From positions 146,734 to 210,733 of the forward strand of contig NZ_JAMBPR010000005.1 in the NCBI RefSeq assembly GCF_024206475.1: 64,000 nt of DNA. The letters run 5' to 3'. Both the position numbers and the translations under genes were made by a program. The notes under the pieces are model-generated. The model was not told the DNA's origin. It saw only the letters and a list, made by a program, of their open reading frames with translations, and made no database searches. The stretch is from Paraburkholderia sp. CNPSo 3274 (GTDB taxonomy: Bacteria; Pseudomonadota; Gammaproteobacteria; Burkholderiales; Burkholderiaceae). Shown here piece by piece: positions 9,001 through 18,058 of the stretch (its first letter is position 1; every line of letters starts with the position of its first letter).

Positions 9001-11576
9001 GTATGGAAGGCTGCCTGAATATCCTCATCGGTCTCGGGAAAGTGGATATCGAAGCCGCGAAGCGCAACGAGCGCGACCGCGAAGCTTTCGTCATATCTTC
9101 CGGCAAGCTGATACAACTCGATGCGCAAGCTGTTGACCTTTGCGCAATCGAGACTGGAGCGCGCCCTGGCGAGCATCATGTCCGCCAGGGCGTCCGCTTT
9201 TGCAAAATCGCCCACCAGAAATTCGCACTCCGAAAGCGCGAGATAGAGTTCGAACGTGCTCTCGTATCGCAGCGTCCACGCATCGGGCGACAGCAACGCA
9301 ACGCCTTGCGCCAGATAGCCGCGCGCGGCCACGTATGCCGTCGAACTCATGGCCCGCCTGCCCGCGATGAGGTTCAAGGTAACGGCCCGCTCACGCTCCG
9401 TTTCATCTGCGATCAGCGCCGCGCCGCGATTGAGATGGTTCACGATGTCGAAGATCGCAGCTTCGAGTGCGTCTGGCGGCGTGCGCGACACCAGCGCCCG
9501 CCCGATCCGCAGGTGCGCGGCAGCACGCTCGTTGGCGGGAATCAGCGCGTACGCTGCCTCTTGCACGCGATCGTGCGCGAATTCGTAGACATTGGCCTCG
9601 CGATAGACCAGGCCTGTTCGCACGGCTTCCCACAGGTCCGCGTGCATCTTCTCTTCGGAGCCGCCCTGAACCCAGGTGAGCGCGGCGACTTCGGCAACGT
9701 TGCCAAGGCACGCCAACTGGCCTAGTGCGTCACGCACCGCGGACGGCAACCGGCTCAACTTTGCCGCCATCAAATCGGCGACGTTCTCGGTGTAGCCCTT
9801 CGCGCGAATGCGCGGCAGCTCCCAGCCCCACTTCGCGGCATGTGGGTCGAATGTGAGCAGGTCTTCATCGGCGAGCGCGGTTAGAAACTGGATCGTGAAG
9901 AACGGATTGCCGCCGCTTTTCTCATGCGCCAGTTGCGCCAGCGGTGCGGCGCTCGCGCGGTCACAGTGAAGCGCATCCACCACGAGTTGCGTCACGCTGT
10001 CCCTTGTCAGCGGCGCAAGCTCGATTTGCTGCACTTTGCCCTCGGCGCGGGCAATCGACTCGAGCGTGCGCGCAAACGGGTGCGAAGCGTCGACCTCATT
10101 GTCGCGATAGGCGCCCACCAGCAGAACGTGCTGCACGTCCGGATGCGTGGCGAGATGCGCGAGCAGATCGAGCGTCGCCGTATCCACCCATTGCAGATCG
10201 TCGATAAACAATGCGAGTGGATGCTCCGGCCGCGCAAATACACCGAGAAAGCGTCGAAACACGATCTGGAAGCGATTTTGTGCGTCTTGAGGCGGCAGCG
10301 TCGGTGCGGCGGGCTGCTCGCCGATAATGAGCGCAAGCTCAGGGATCAGATTCACAATGAGTTGCCCGTTGGGCCCGAGTGCTTCCCTCAGCGCGCGCCG
10401 CCACGGCTCGACCTCGGTTTCGCGCTTGCTCAGCAGATTGCGCACGAGTGTCTGGAAGGCTTGCGCGAATGGCGCGTACGGAATGCCGCGCCGGTACTGG
10501 TCGAACTTGCCGGAAGCGAAGAGACCGCGCGGCGGGACCAACACCCTGTGCAACTCGTTCACGACCGACGACTTGCCGATGCCCGGATAGCCCGAGATCA
10601 GCACCAGCTCGACCGACCCACTCCCCACCATACGGTCGAACGCGGCAGTCAGTGCTTCGATTTGAGCTTCGCGCCCGTACAGCTTCTCGGGAATCAGCAA
10701 TTGGCCGGACGCGTCGTGCTCCCCCAACGGGAATGGGTCGATGCGATGGCGCGCTTCCCATGCCGTGAGACATGAGCGAAGATCGGCCTCCACGCCCGCC
10801 GCAGTCTGATACCGGTCCTCGGCGGCCTTCGCGAGCAGCTTCAGCACGATGCCCTCGAGCACCTGGGGAATCGCGTCGCGGCGGGCCCGTGGTGGCGTGG
10901 GCTTGCGCGCGATATGGCAATGAATCCACTCCATCGCGTCCGACGCCTTGAACGGCAGCGACCCGGTGAGCATCTCGTACAGCGTGACGCCGAACGAATA
11001 GAGATCGCTGCGCGTGTCGATCGAACGATTCATGCGGCCCGTCTGCTCAGGCGCCATATACGCGAAGCTTCCGGCAACGATCTCGGGCGGCGCGGGCGGC
11101 TGATGTTCGTGCGGCAGTTGCGAAGCGATGCCGAAGCCGGTGAGCCGCACGTTGCCGCTGCTGTCGACGAGCACATTCGCTGGCTTGATGTCTTTGTGAA
11201 CGAGGCCGCATCGATGCACGTGGCCGACCACCTTCGCCAGATTGACCGCAATGCGCAACAGCCGTGCGAGTTCGAACGGGCCAGCGAGCGAGCGATCGAG
11301 TGGTTCTCCGCCGTCGTCGTCGAGCACGAGCATGGGCGGCTCTCTGTGCCCGTAGAACGCAAGAGGCCGCGCCGCCCAGCGGGAATCGAGCAGCGCGGCG
11401 AGTCCGTATTCGCGCTCGAGCCGCTTCACGCCCACCGAGTTCGCCCGCGTGGCGACTAGCGCGAGCACCGAGACGGGATGGCTGCGTTTGCGCGCGCGAT
11501 ACAGTGAAAAATCGCCGTCGTCGCGCAGCGGCTCAAGCTCATATCCAGCGAGATCCACGACGGACACTCCTGTCAT
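6048..11576 (-). CDS. Giant kinase-like / NTPase / GAF-PAS sensor histidine kinase
   Basis: An 1842-residue cytoplasmic protein. Residues about 10-280 are a Ser/Thr-kinase-like domain with a catalytic-loop motif HKDIKPANV near residue 127, but the DFG motif reads GFG near 148 and no lysine sits in the expected beta-3 strand. A large AAA/NTPase region follows, with Walker A GYPGIGKSS near residue 335 and Walker B LALFIDDLQWVD, then a long helical repeat region. GAF is at about 1300-1455 and PAS at about 1465-1585. A histidine kinase follows: H-box SIAHEVKQP near 1620, N-box NLMINALEAM, DSGPGL and GLGMGLPI. This is the known multidomain ATP-binding sensor-kinase architecture. No response regulator is adjacent. 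Ligand and partner are unknown. Confidence 0.85.
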   Translation of the reverse strand: MTGVSVVDLAGYELEPLRDDGDFSLYRARKRSHPVSVLALVATRANSVGVKRLEREYGLAALLDSRWAARPLAFYGHREPPMLVLDDDGGEPLDRSLAGPFELARLLRIAVNLAKVVGHVHRCGLVHKDIKPANVLVDSSGNVRLTGFGIASQLPHEHQPPAPPEIVAGSFAYMAPEQTGRMNRSIDTRSDLYSFGVTLYEMLTGSLPFKASDAMEWIHCHIARKPTPPRARRDAIPQVLEGIVLKLLAKAAEDRYQTAAGVEADLRSCLTAWEARHRIDPFPLGEHDASGQLLIPEKLYGREAQIEALTAAFDRMVGSGSVELVLISGYPGIGKSSVVNELHRVLVPPRGLFASGKFDQYRRGIPYAPFAQAFQTLVRNLLSKRETEVEPWRRALREALGPNGQLIVNLIPELALIIGEQPAAPTLPPQDAQNRFQIVFRRFLGVFARPEHPLALFIDDLQWVDTATLDLLAHLATHPDVQHVLLVGAYRDNEVDASHPFARTLESIARAEGKVQQIELAPLTRDSVTQLVVDALHCDRASAAPLAQLAHEKSGGNPFFTIQFLTALADEDLLTFDPHAAKWGWELPRIRAKGYTENVADLMAAKLSRLPSAVRDALGQLACLGNVAEVAALTWVQGGSEEKMHADLWEAVRTGLVYREANVYEFAHDRVQEAAYALIPANERAAAHLRIGRALVSRTPPDALEAAIFDIVNHLNRGAALIADETERERAVTLNLIAGRRAMSSTAYVAARGYLAQGVALLSPDAWTLRYESTFELYLALSECEFLVGDFAKADALADMMLARARSSLDCAKVNSLRIELYQLAGRYDESFAVALVALRGFDIHFPETDEDIQAAFHTALQDVRVNQAGRSIGELVEAPVATDPAIHAIVNLLLQAMNCAFAARPAFYPLITLKAVNLSLQHGNTDNSSFAFGNYALMLVSLIGDIPTAVQVSEMSLKLSERFGNRHLNGKLLHLYGAHVNFWRRHIAANLPVLERATAECMEVGDFVFAGNVAFNAVWQTLESGAALEDVQAIAEKYAALMRQSHNDAVYELIRVERQCVISLRGRTAKPFDLNDETFDETACFEAIVKSNFGCAIGVYRIIKVILAFLDGRYVDALEAAQRAQAVLSSVMALAIEPTFHFFHMLTLTALYPESSAGQQKIYERMLAETLKKFETWAGHCPENYQNRYALLSAELARLEGRDLDAMRLYEEAIHSARENGFAHHEGIASELAGRFYLRMGLATSAEGHLRNARRCFDAWGAQSKIMQLYCEFPRLTDLEGNTLASTLSFDWRQFDAAMLLKASHALSSEIELKNLIERLMTIALETAGANRGLLIVPEQPDGHRIEAEARINGSGIEVRRLPDTGSATPAALLRYVMHTGKRVIIDDAVTSSLLPEDEYLASGATRSVFCLPLVRQGKLSGLLYLENTETSHVFTARRSALLDLLASQAAISLENTRLYADLQEREAKVRRLVDSNIIGIHIWDFEGNVIDANDAFLRIVGYTAADLRSGQIRWPDLTPPEWHERDERVRAELKAAGSAKPFEKEFFRKDGSRVSVMVGAAAFGDREGQGVAFILDLTDQKRAQQEVRDSERRYRELQMVLAHSNRVATMGQLSASIAHEVKQPITAIAAYASAALRWLAARPPNFDEARLALTRIVADSDRANGIVDRTRAYFKKEPLRTDGLDVNDMIGELIALMRGEASKSGVELTVQLAEGLPRVQGDRVQLQQVMLNLMINALEAMSEVKAGERTLLIRTGKTDENELCITVQDSGPGLAGGNLEGVFEAFFTTKPAGLGMGLPICRSIVQSHGGRLWVTPNAPVGASFHFTLPAQGQASLPARV

Positions 11577-11703
11577 GATGCGATTCTCATCCGGAAATGA
11601 TTGTGCACGCGCGCCTGTCTTCGCGCCATTGCCAGCGCCGCAAAGTCATCGATTGTCCTGAACAATGATGACGTGCGAGACAAGCGTGCATGCGTGCTAC
11701 GGA

Positions 11704-13227
11704 TTACCCCCCATATGTCGACTCCCATCCCCCTCCAAGCGCTTTACAAAGCGTAATGAGATTCGTGGCCGCCGAGGCTCTGCTTTGCTCGAGATTGCTT
11801 TGCGCTTCGAGCAACTGCTTCTGCACGTTCAAGACGTCGAGATAATCGAGCGCCCCGGCCTTGTACCGCTCCCGCGCCACCGAGAGCGCGCGCTGGTTCA
11901 TCGTCACGGCCTGGGCCAGCCGGTCGCGGCGGCGCTGCTCCGCGTCGTAGGTGACCAGCGCGTCGTCCACCTCCTGCCACGCGCGCAGCACCGTCTCCTT
12001 GTAGGCAATCGCGGCTTCCTGTTGTTGCGCCTCACGCAGCTGGAGCGTCCCTTTCAGGCGACCGCCTTCGAATATGGGAAAGGTAATGGAGGGGCCAGCG
12101 ACAAACTGCCCGGACGCCCAACTGGCCAGACTCGAGAGTTGAAGACTCTGAAAGCCCGCGCTGCCATTGAGCATGATGCGCGGATAAAAATCGGCCTTCG
12201 CCACGCCGATCGATGCCGTCGCCGCGTGCAACTCGGCTTCCGCCTTGCGGATATCCGGCCGGCGCTGCACGAGTTCGGAAGGAAAGCCGATCGGGACCTG
12301 CGCGGGCAGCACGGGCACCTCCTGCGTCGCAGCCAGTGTCTGCCGCAGCGCGCCTGGCTCCTCGCCGAGCAGCAGGCCGATTGCATTGATCGTCGTTTCG
12401 GAGTGCGATTCGAGCGTGGGAATCAGGCTTTCGATATTCTCCACCTGCGCAGAAGCGTTCGAGACATCGAGATCCGTGGTGACGCCTTCACGCGCGCGCA
12501 CCTGCGTGAGCTTCAGCGCGTCGTTGGCGATGTCCAGATTTTGATGCGCGATTTGCAGGAGTTCCTGCGTGCCGCGCAGGTCGATATAGTCTCGCGCAAG
12601 CTCAGCGCGTGCGCTCAGCAAGACCGCGTTCCGGTCCTCATACGAGGCTTCGGAAAGCGCCGTCGCCGCTTCCACGCTGCGTCGCACGCGGCCCCAGATA
12701 TCGACCTCCCATGAAGCGTCGAAGCCGACCTGATACAGGTTGTAGGCGGGCGAACCCTTGGAGCCCGGCATCGCCGACACGCCGAGGGGCGCGCTGCCGG
12801 AGGCAGACTGCGGCTGACTTTGCGACGGCGTCACGCCAAGCAGCGAGAGAATGCCGTTTTCACTGCCGCGTTCGCGGTAATACGACGCGGCGCTGTCGAG
12901 CGTCGGATATTCGGCTGCGCCCGCCACGCGGCGCTCGGCCCTGCTTTGCAGCAAGCGCGCGGAGGCGGCCGCCACGTCCAGGTTCGCGTCGGCGAGTTGC
13001 TTTTCCAGGCCGTTCAATACCGGATCGTTGAAAAGCGTCCACCATTCGGGACCAAACTGCCCTTCCACGGCTTTGCTCGGCGCCTGCGCTATCTGCGTGC
13101 GGTTGAAGACCTCCGGCGTCTGCGACTTCGGAGGTTCGAAGTTGGGACCGAGCGTGCAACCGCCTATTGCCACGCAGGCGAGAACCGTGAGGGGAATCGC
13201 GCGGATAGTACATTTGCTCGTGTTCAT
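11704..13227 (-). CDS. Efflux outer-membrane factor (NodT family lipoprotein)
   Basis: A 507-residue TolC-like outer-membrane channel. A lipoprotein signal peptide ends in the lipobox IGGC near residue 24 (LTVLACVAIGGCTLGPNFEPP), the usual start of RND/EmrAB-linked OMFs. Two OEP repeats follow, with PAYNLYQVGFDASWEVDIWGRVRRSVEAA in the first half and LVQRRPDIRKAEAEL starting the second. It is the last gene of a three-gene operon: its ATG overlaps the TGA of the membrane-fusion gene by four bases (13224-13227). It provides the outer-membrane exit of the pump. Confidence 0.92.
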   Translation of the reverse strand: MNTSKCTIRAIPLTVLACVAIGGCTLGPNFEPPKSQTPEVFNRTQIAQAPSKAVEGQFGPEWWTLFNDPVLNGLEKQLADANLDVAAASARLLQSRAERRVAGAAEYPTLDSAASYYRERGSENGILSLLGVTPSQSQPQSASGSAPLGVSAMPGSKGSPAYNLYQVGFDASWEVDIWGRVRRSVEAATALSEASYEDRNAVLLSARAELARDYIDLRGTQELLQIAHQNLDIANDALKLTQVRAREGVTTDLDVSNASAQVENIESLIPTLESHSETTINAIGLLLGEEPGALRQTLAATQEVPVLPAQVPIGFPSELVQRRPDIRKAEAELHAATASIGVAKADFYPRIMLNGSAGFQSLQLSSLASWASGQFVAGPSITFPIFEGGRLKGTLQLREAQQQEAAIAYKETVLRAWQEVDDALVTYDAEQRRRDRLAQAVTMNQRALSVARERYKAGALDYLDVLNVQKQLLEAQSNLEQSRASAATNLITLCKALGGGWESTYGG

Positions 13228-14312
13228 TTTCTTTCCGCTCCCTCGGCCGTCGCGTCTGTGCCCCGGCCAACGGCCACTTCCGCTTCCACCGAGAGCCCAA
13301 CGCTCAACTGCGCTGCAGCAGGCTGCCCGCGATCGATCGTGATTTTGACTGGCACGCGCTGCACCACCTTCGTAAAGTTGCCCGTTGCGTTGTCGGGCGC
13401 GATCGGCGCGAAGCTCACGCCGGTCGCCGGCGCCAGGCTGTCGATGCGGCCACGAATCACCACGCCGGGAAGGCTGTCGACCGTCACGCGCACGCTTTCG
13501 CCGGGCCGCATATGCGTGATCTGGCTCTCCTGGAAGTTGGCGACGACATACGCATCCGAAAGCGGAACGATGGCCAGCACGGGGGCGCCGGGCGTCACGA
13601 ATGCGCCGACCCGCGCCGACCGGCGTCCCACCTTGCCATCGACTGGCGCGCGGATCTCCGTATAGGAGAGGTTGAGCTTCGCCTGTTCAAGCACCGCTTC
13701 GGCGTGTTGAAGTGCACCGGCGGCCTTGTCTCGCTCGGTGCGCAGGACGTCCAGATTCTGCTGGGTGGCCGTCAGCACCGCCTGATCGTGCGACTGCTGC
13801 GCGAGCTGCTCGGCGAGCGTGCTCGAAGCCTGTTGTTGCTCCTGCGCGGTCCCCGCACCCGCCGTGGAAAGGTTCTGGTAGCGCGAAGCGTTGGCCCGCG
13901 CGAAGCCGATCGCCGCCTCGTCGGAGCGCAGCGTGGCGCGCGCCTGATCGACGAGCGAGGGCTGGCGCGCGATCTCCGCCTCGAAGTTCGCGACCGACGC
14001 CTTCGCCCCCACCACCTCCGCCTCGGCGCTCATCAAAGCGGCGCGAAAGTCGCGGTCGTCGATTCGCACCAGCAGCTGACCCGCCTTCACGTCCTCGTTG
14101 TCATTCACCAATACGTCCGTGATCTGCCCCGCGACTCGCGGCGCGACGAGCGTGAAATCCGCGGTGACGTAGGCGTCGTTCGTGGATTCCGAACTGGAGT
14201 GAGACAAAAGCTTCGTGCCGGCCCACACAGCGACGACGATGACGACGATGACTGCTGCAATACGAAGCCATTTCAACCTGGACGGTGTGGGGGTGGGTTT
14301 GGTCGATGACAT
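13224..14312 (-). CDS. HlyD/EmrA-type membrane-fusion protein
   Basis: A 362-residue periplasmic adaptor. One N-terminal transmembrane helix (residues about 14-33, IAAVIVVIVVAVWAGTKLL) is followed by the biotinyl-lipoyl strand (TDVLVNDNEDVKAGQLLVRIDDRDF), a long coiled-coil hairpin (about 95-205), and the second lipoyl half with YTEIRAPVDGKVG. This is EmrA architecture, linking the inner-membrane MFS pump to the outer-membrane channel. It lies between these two partners in the same operon, a dozen bases after the MFS gene and overlapping the OMF start. Confidence 0.92.
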   Translation of the reverse strand: MSSTKPTPTPSRLKWLRIAAVIVVIVVAVWAGTKLLSHSSSESTNDAYVTADFTLVAPRVAGQITDVLVNDNEDVKAGQLLVRIDDRDFRAALMSAEAEVVGAKASVANFEAEIARQPSLVDQARATLRSDEAAIGFARANASRYQNLSTAGAGTAQEQQQASSTLAEQLAQQSHDQAVLTATQQNLDVLRTERDKAAGALQHAEAVLEQAKLNLSYTEIRAPVDGKVGRRSARVGAFVTPGAPVLAIVPLSDAYVVANFQESQITHMRPGESVRVTVDSLPGVVIRGRIDSLAPATGVSFAPIAPDNATGNFTKVVQRVPVKITIDRGQPAAAQLSVGLSVEAEVAVGRGTDATAEGAERK

Positions 14313-14324
14313 GAAAAACGTACC

Positions 14325-15950
14325 TCATTTCGAAGCGGGCGGCGTAGTGCTCCATGGCGGATAGATACGCACCGGCAGCACAGGAACAAGAAGAAGCAGA
14401 GCGAGCGCAATGCACGCCATCACCCGATAGAGATCGGCGGAAGTCAGAACGACGGCCTGCTCGTGAATACGGTGCGCGAGTTGCCCCAGCGCGTAGGGTA
14501 TGTCGAGGCCAGGGCTTGCCACCAGTGCGCGGTTTCCCAGTTGGTCGACGAGCATGCTCGAATGGAAATGTTCGCGCGCGGTGCCCACGCCCTCTATGAG
14601 ACCCGTCGCGATTGCGGCAGCGAACGTCTTGACCGTATTGAACATTGCCGAAGCGAACGGGCCCTCTGTTGGCGGCAAACCCGTTGTGACGCCCATGAGA
14701 ATCGACATGATCACCATCGGCTGGGCGATGATCTGCAGCGCCTGCAGCGCGTAGAAGTTGTCGCGAATCCACTCGGACGTCATGAAGCTCCCGAGTGCGC
14801 ATGTCGCGAACATCAGCGACAGACCTATCGCGATCACCCAGCGATGATCGGCGCGCCGCGTATTCAATAAAGCGGCCGTCAAAGGCAGCGTAATCAGCAG
14901 CGGAATGGCAAGCAACAGCGAGAGCGGCGCCGTCTGCAGCGGCCTGTACGTGTGAATTTGGGCGAGAAATTGGCCGGGTATGGCCGCGACGCCCACCAGC
15001 AGGATCACAGTGCCGAGCAAGGTCGAGAGTCCATGCGTGAAATTTCTGCGCTTCAGTAACTGGAGCTTGAAGAAAGGCACGGGCTGAAACCACTCGTTGA
15101 CGAGGAAGACCACGAGCAGCAGGCCGCCTGCGCCGAACATGACGCAGATAAACTCCGATTCGAACCAGTCGAGCCGGTCGCCTTGCAAAAGCCCGGTCAC
15201 GAGCATGGCAAACGCTGGGAAGCCTGTCATCAACCCGATCCAGTTGAACGAACGAAAGCGCTCGAGCTTGACCGGATCGGCGGGAAGCCCCTGCTGAATC
15301 GCGATACAGCACAGCACGCCGAGCGGAATGATTTGCCAGAACGCCATGCGCCAACTCACGAACTCCGTCCACAACGCCGCGAGCGGTGTGCCGAGCGCCG
15401 GCCCGAAGGTCGCCGTCAGCGCATAGCCGGCGAGCCCATACAGCTTGAATTTGGGCGGCAGATAGCGCAGCGCCACGATGATCAGCATGGGGGGCAGACA
15501 TCCGCCCGCGACTCCCTGGCAGATACGCAAGACGTAGAGCGTCGCCAGGTTCGGCGCAAACGGGCAAAGCAGCCCGAAGAACATCGTGGCGAGCACGGCG
15601 CCGATCGTGAAGCGCTTCAGCGTAAAGGTGATGCCGAACCAGGGCGCAAATACCATCGTCGCGACGTTGGCGGCTTCGAAGAGCGAGGTCAGCCACGTCC
15701 CGTCGTCATGCCCGATCAGAAACGCGCCCTGGATATCGGCCATCGCTGCCGCGGTAACCTGTTCGTTGAGGATAGCCAGCAACGAAGCGAACAACATGCC
15801 GAGCAGGCCCACGACAATGCGCCCCGTAAACGCCATTTGCGCGGGGGCAGGCTGCGTCGGCGCCACGGCTTCGCGTACGGGGCCTGGCTCCTGCGCCTGC
15901 GGGGCCGTTGCCGCTTCCGGTCCAGTCGTCAAAGGGTTAGCAGTTGTCAT
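14325..15950 (-). CDS. DHA2-family MFS drug exporter (EmrB-like)
   Basis: About 541 residues with roughly 14 hydrophobic segments, the DHA2 topology of EmrB/QacA pumps. ASLLAILNEQVTAAAMADIQGAF is the usual first-helix region, and DDGTWLTSLFEAANV is the family loop before helix 2. The frame extends four codons to a TTG at 15962, but the ATG at 15950 (MTTANPLTTG) is the more conventional start. It is the first gene of the MFS - EmrA - OMF operon and supplies the proton-driven step. A LysR gene diverges about 500 bp upstream. Confidence 0.9.
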   Translation of the reverse strand: MTTANPLTTGPEAATAPQAQEPGPVREAVAPTQPAPAQMAFTGRIVVGLLGMLFASLLAILNEQVTAAAMADIQGAFLIGHDDGTWLTSLFEAANVATMVFAPWFGITFTLKRFTIGAVLATMFFGLLCPFAPNLATLYVLRICQGVAGGCLPPMLIIVALRYLPPKFKLYGLAGYALTATFGPALGTPLAALWTEFVSWRMAFWQIIPLGVLCCIAIQQGLPADPVKLERFRSFNWIGLMTGFPAFAMLVTGLLQGDRLDWFESEFICVMFGAGGLLLVVFLVNEWFQPVPFFKLQLLKRRNFTHGLSTLLGTVILLVGVAAIPGQFLAQIHTYRPLQTAPLSLLLAIPLLITLPLTAALLNTRRADHRWVIAIGLSLMFATCALGSFMTSEWIRDNFYALQALQIIAQPMVIMSILMGVTTGLPPTEGPFASAMFNTVKTFAAAIATGLIEGVGTAREHFHSSMLVDQLGNRALVASPGLDIPYALGQLAHRIHEQAVVLTSADLYRVMACIALALLLLVPVLPVRIYPPWSTTPPASK

Positions 15951-16451
15951 GAGGATCGGCAACTTCTCTGGTTTCGTTAGCTGTGCTGTTTGATGTAGCT
16001 ATTTCACTGCGAGGCAATTCAGCTTCCTGCGTCCGCACGCGATGCGATGACCACACCGTCGGTGCGCCGCGCATTGTTGCTGTTCACTGAGTGCTTTATT
16101 GTCAGAGATGAACCCAATTTCTTAAAGTCTCGCCTGGTCTGATTTTGGGCCATCTAGTACGAGAATTTTGCCAGGCCCTCCGGTCATGATCCGGCAGCGC
16201 GTGTGCGCTGCGGCAACGCAAACCTGACTGATTACGCATGGGTCATTTCTGCACGCTTTTGAGCCAATCCAGGTTGCGAGGCGCTACCAGGCGGCACACG
16301 ATGCTTAGAATCGCGACGTATGCATCCAGGCCGCGGGTTAATCGCGGTAGACACGATTAACGAAGGTTTGAAAACGAACCAGCAACGGTAGGCGCCGAAA
16401 GGCTTTTACTTTTGTTATCCGTTTGCAAGAGACTCAGATTGGGAAGTCAAG
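15951..16451. promoter_or_regulatory. Intergenic control region between efflux operon and LysR gene
   Basis: A 500-bp gap with no convincing coding frame, between divergent transcription units. It contains a perfect dyad GTTAATCG-N9-CGATTAAC at 16337-16361, about 90 bp before the LysR start, a suitable position for LysR autoregulation or divergent control. No promoter boxes are clear enough to place. Confidence 0.5.
16337..16361. promoter_or_regulatory. Inverted repeat, candidate LysR operator
   Basis: Perfect 8-base arms GTTAATCG (16337-16344) and CGATTAAC (16354-16361) with a 9-base spacer. It is the only long perfect dyad I noticed in this gap. Binding by the adjacent LysR protein is inferred. 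Confidence 0.45.
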
Positions 16452-17459
16452 ATGGACAGATTACGCGAGATGGAGGTTTTTGTAGCCATCATCGAACGCG
16501 GCAGCTTCAGCGCCGCATCCGAAAAATTCGGCTTGTCGCGAGCGGCGGTTTCGCGGGCGGTCAACTCGCTCGAAACGCGCCTGGGCGCCCAGCTCCTCGC
16601 GCGCACGACACGCTCGGTCCGGCCCACGGACGCGGGCGTCGCTTACCTCGACGCCTGCCGCAAGCTGCTGGATGGCATCACCGACGTGGAGTCGCATATC
16701 GCCGCGGATCCCGCGAACCCCGTGGGCACGCTCACGATCACGGCGCCGGTCCAGCTCGGCCAGCGCTTCATCGCTCCGCTAGTCAACGCCTACACCCTGC
16801 GCTATCCCGACGTCAGCGTGAACGCGGTTTACCTCGATCGTCCCACGCGCCTGCTCGAAGAAGGCGTGGATATCGCCATACGTATTGGTCATCTCGAAGA
16901 TTCGTCGACGTTCGCGGTGCGGTTGGGATCCGTGCGGCGTCAGACCTTTGCGTCTCCCGCTTATCTCGCCGAGCGTGGAGAACCCGTGCATCCGCGAGAC
17001 CTGGTCAGCCACCGCTGCGTTTCCTTTACCGGCGTTTCCCAACCGCTCGAGTGGATGTTTTACGACAATAATTCAAGAATCCCCGTAAAGCTTCAGCCGC
17101 GATTGATTGTCAATCTGGCACCCGCCGCCATTTCGGCGGCGGAAGACGGCGTCGGTATCACCCAGTTGTTGTCTTATCAGGCCGCGAGTGAAGTCTCTTC
17201 TGGAAATCTGGTGCCCATTTTGCGGGCATACGAGCCCGAATCGACGCCGGTCAACCTGCTTCATGTCGAACGGCGCGGAACGAGCGGAAAGATTCGGTCC
17301 TTCGTGGAGTTCGTTACCGAAACGTTGCGAAACAATCCACACCTTCAATGTGAAAGCGGCGTGACAAGCGAAGGCGAATGTGCGCGGCGTCAAGGCAATC
17401 GCGAACTCGAAACGCATTCCGAAGCGCGTGCGCAATATCTACAGCCACTGATTCATTAA
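16452..17459 (+). CDS. LysR-family transcriptional regulator
   Basis: A 335-residue LysR protein. The HTH is at residues 1-60 (MDRLREMEVFVAIIERGSFS; KFGLSRAAVSRAVNSLETRL), and the effector domain runs to about residue 295. A polar C-terminal tail of about 35 residues follows, longer than usual. It is divergent from the three-gene efflux operon and is its likely regulator. Its stop codon shares the TTAA at 17456-17459 with the stop of the convergent mug gene, so no spacer separates the two. Confidence 0.87.
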   Translation: MDRLREMEVFVAIIERGSFSAASEKFGLSRAAVSRAVNSLETRLGAQLLARTTRSVRPTDAGVAYLDACRKLLDGITDVESHIAADPANPVGTLTITAPVQLGQRFIAPLVNAYTLRYPDVSVNAVYLDRPTRLLEEGVDIAIRIGHLEDSSTFAVRLGSVRRQTFASPAYLAERGEPVHPRDLVSHRCVSFTGVSQPLEWMFYDNNSRIPVKLQPRLIVNLAPAAISAAEDGVGITQLLSYQAASEVSSGNLVPILRAYEPESTPVNLLHVERRGTSGKIRSFVEFVTETLRNNPHLQCESGVTSEGECARRQGNRELETHSEARAQYLQPLIH

Positions 17460-18058
17460 ATCGACAACTCAGCCGCAATACGAAGTTCGCGGTAGGCACT
17501 CACGAGCGCGTCGAGGCTGAATGCGCGATTCAAGCCGCTTGGGTTCGGCAGAACCCATGCGCGCGCGCCGCCGAAGTTGCTGGATTGCAGACCCCACTGG
17601 ATATCTCGCGTGCCGGACATTTCGGCAAGCGCCATCTTGCCAAGAAAGGCGATAAACCGTGGCGCGTAGTGTTGAACCTTCAGTTCGAATTGCGCCGCGG
17701 CAGCTTGAATCTCCGCTCTCGACAATTCGTCCGCGCGCGCCGTCGCACGCGAGACCGCCGTAGTCAGACCAAAGCCAACCTGCAGCAATTCACGGTCGTT
17801 CTCGGGGCGAAACTCCCCCGGCGTAAAGCCAGCGCGATGGAGAACTCGCCAAAACCGGTTCCCTCGGCCATCGAAGTGGCGCCCCGTGGCCACCGCACGC
17901 ATGCCCGGATTGATCCCGCAAAACAATACCGACAAACCTGGCTCGATGATATCGGGAAGGAATGGCGCGGAACGGGCGTTCGCCAACTCCACCAGCGAAT
18001 CGTCGCTATGCACTCGCCTCCCCCCGGAATCGCTGGCGATATTGTTTTGGCGTGACAT
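17456..18058 (-). CDS. mug: G/U mismatch-specific DNA glycosylase (Mug/TDG family)
   Basis: A 200-residue base-excision repair enzyme. The family active-site block is at about residues 48-75: LFCGINPGMRAV, GRHFDGRGNRFWRVLHRAGFTP. Asn in GINPG is the water-activating residue of Mug. The second motif region LPNPSGLNR lies near residue 170. It removes uracil or ethenocytosine opposite guanine. The ATG at 18058 overlaps the upstream GlxA-type gene by 53 bases. A GTG at about 18013 would leave an 8-base overlap and is an equally plausible start. Confidence 0.85.
   Translation of the reverse strand: MSRQNNIASDSGGRRVHSDDSLVELANARSAPFLPDIIEPGLSVLFCGINPGMRAVATGRHFDGRGNRFWRVLHRAGFTPGEFRPENDRELLQVGFGLTTAVSRATARADELSRAEIQAAAAQFELKVQHYAPRFIAFLGKMALAEMSGTRDIQWGLQSSNFGGARAWVLPNPSGLNRAFSLDALVSAYRELRIAAELSI

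Noticed and set aside
14101..15696. 531-codon minus-strand frame across the adaptor and pump genes
   Set aside because: Overlaps the EmrB-like gene in another frame; no hydrophobic pattern or domain.
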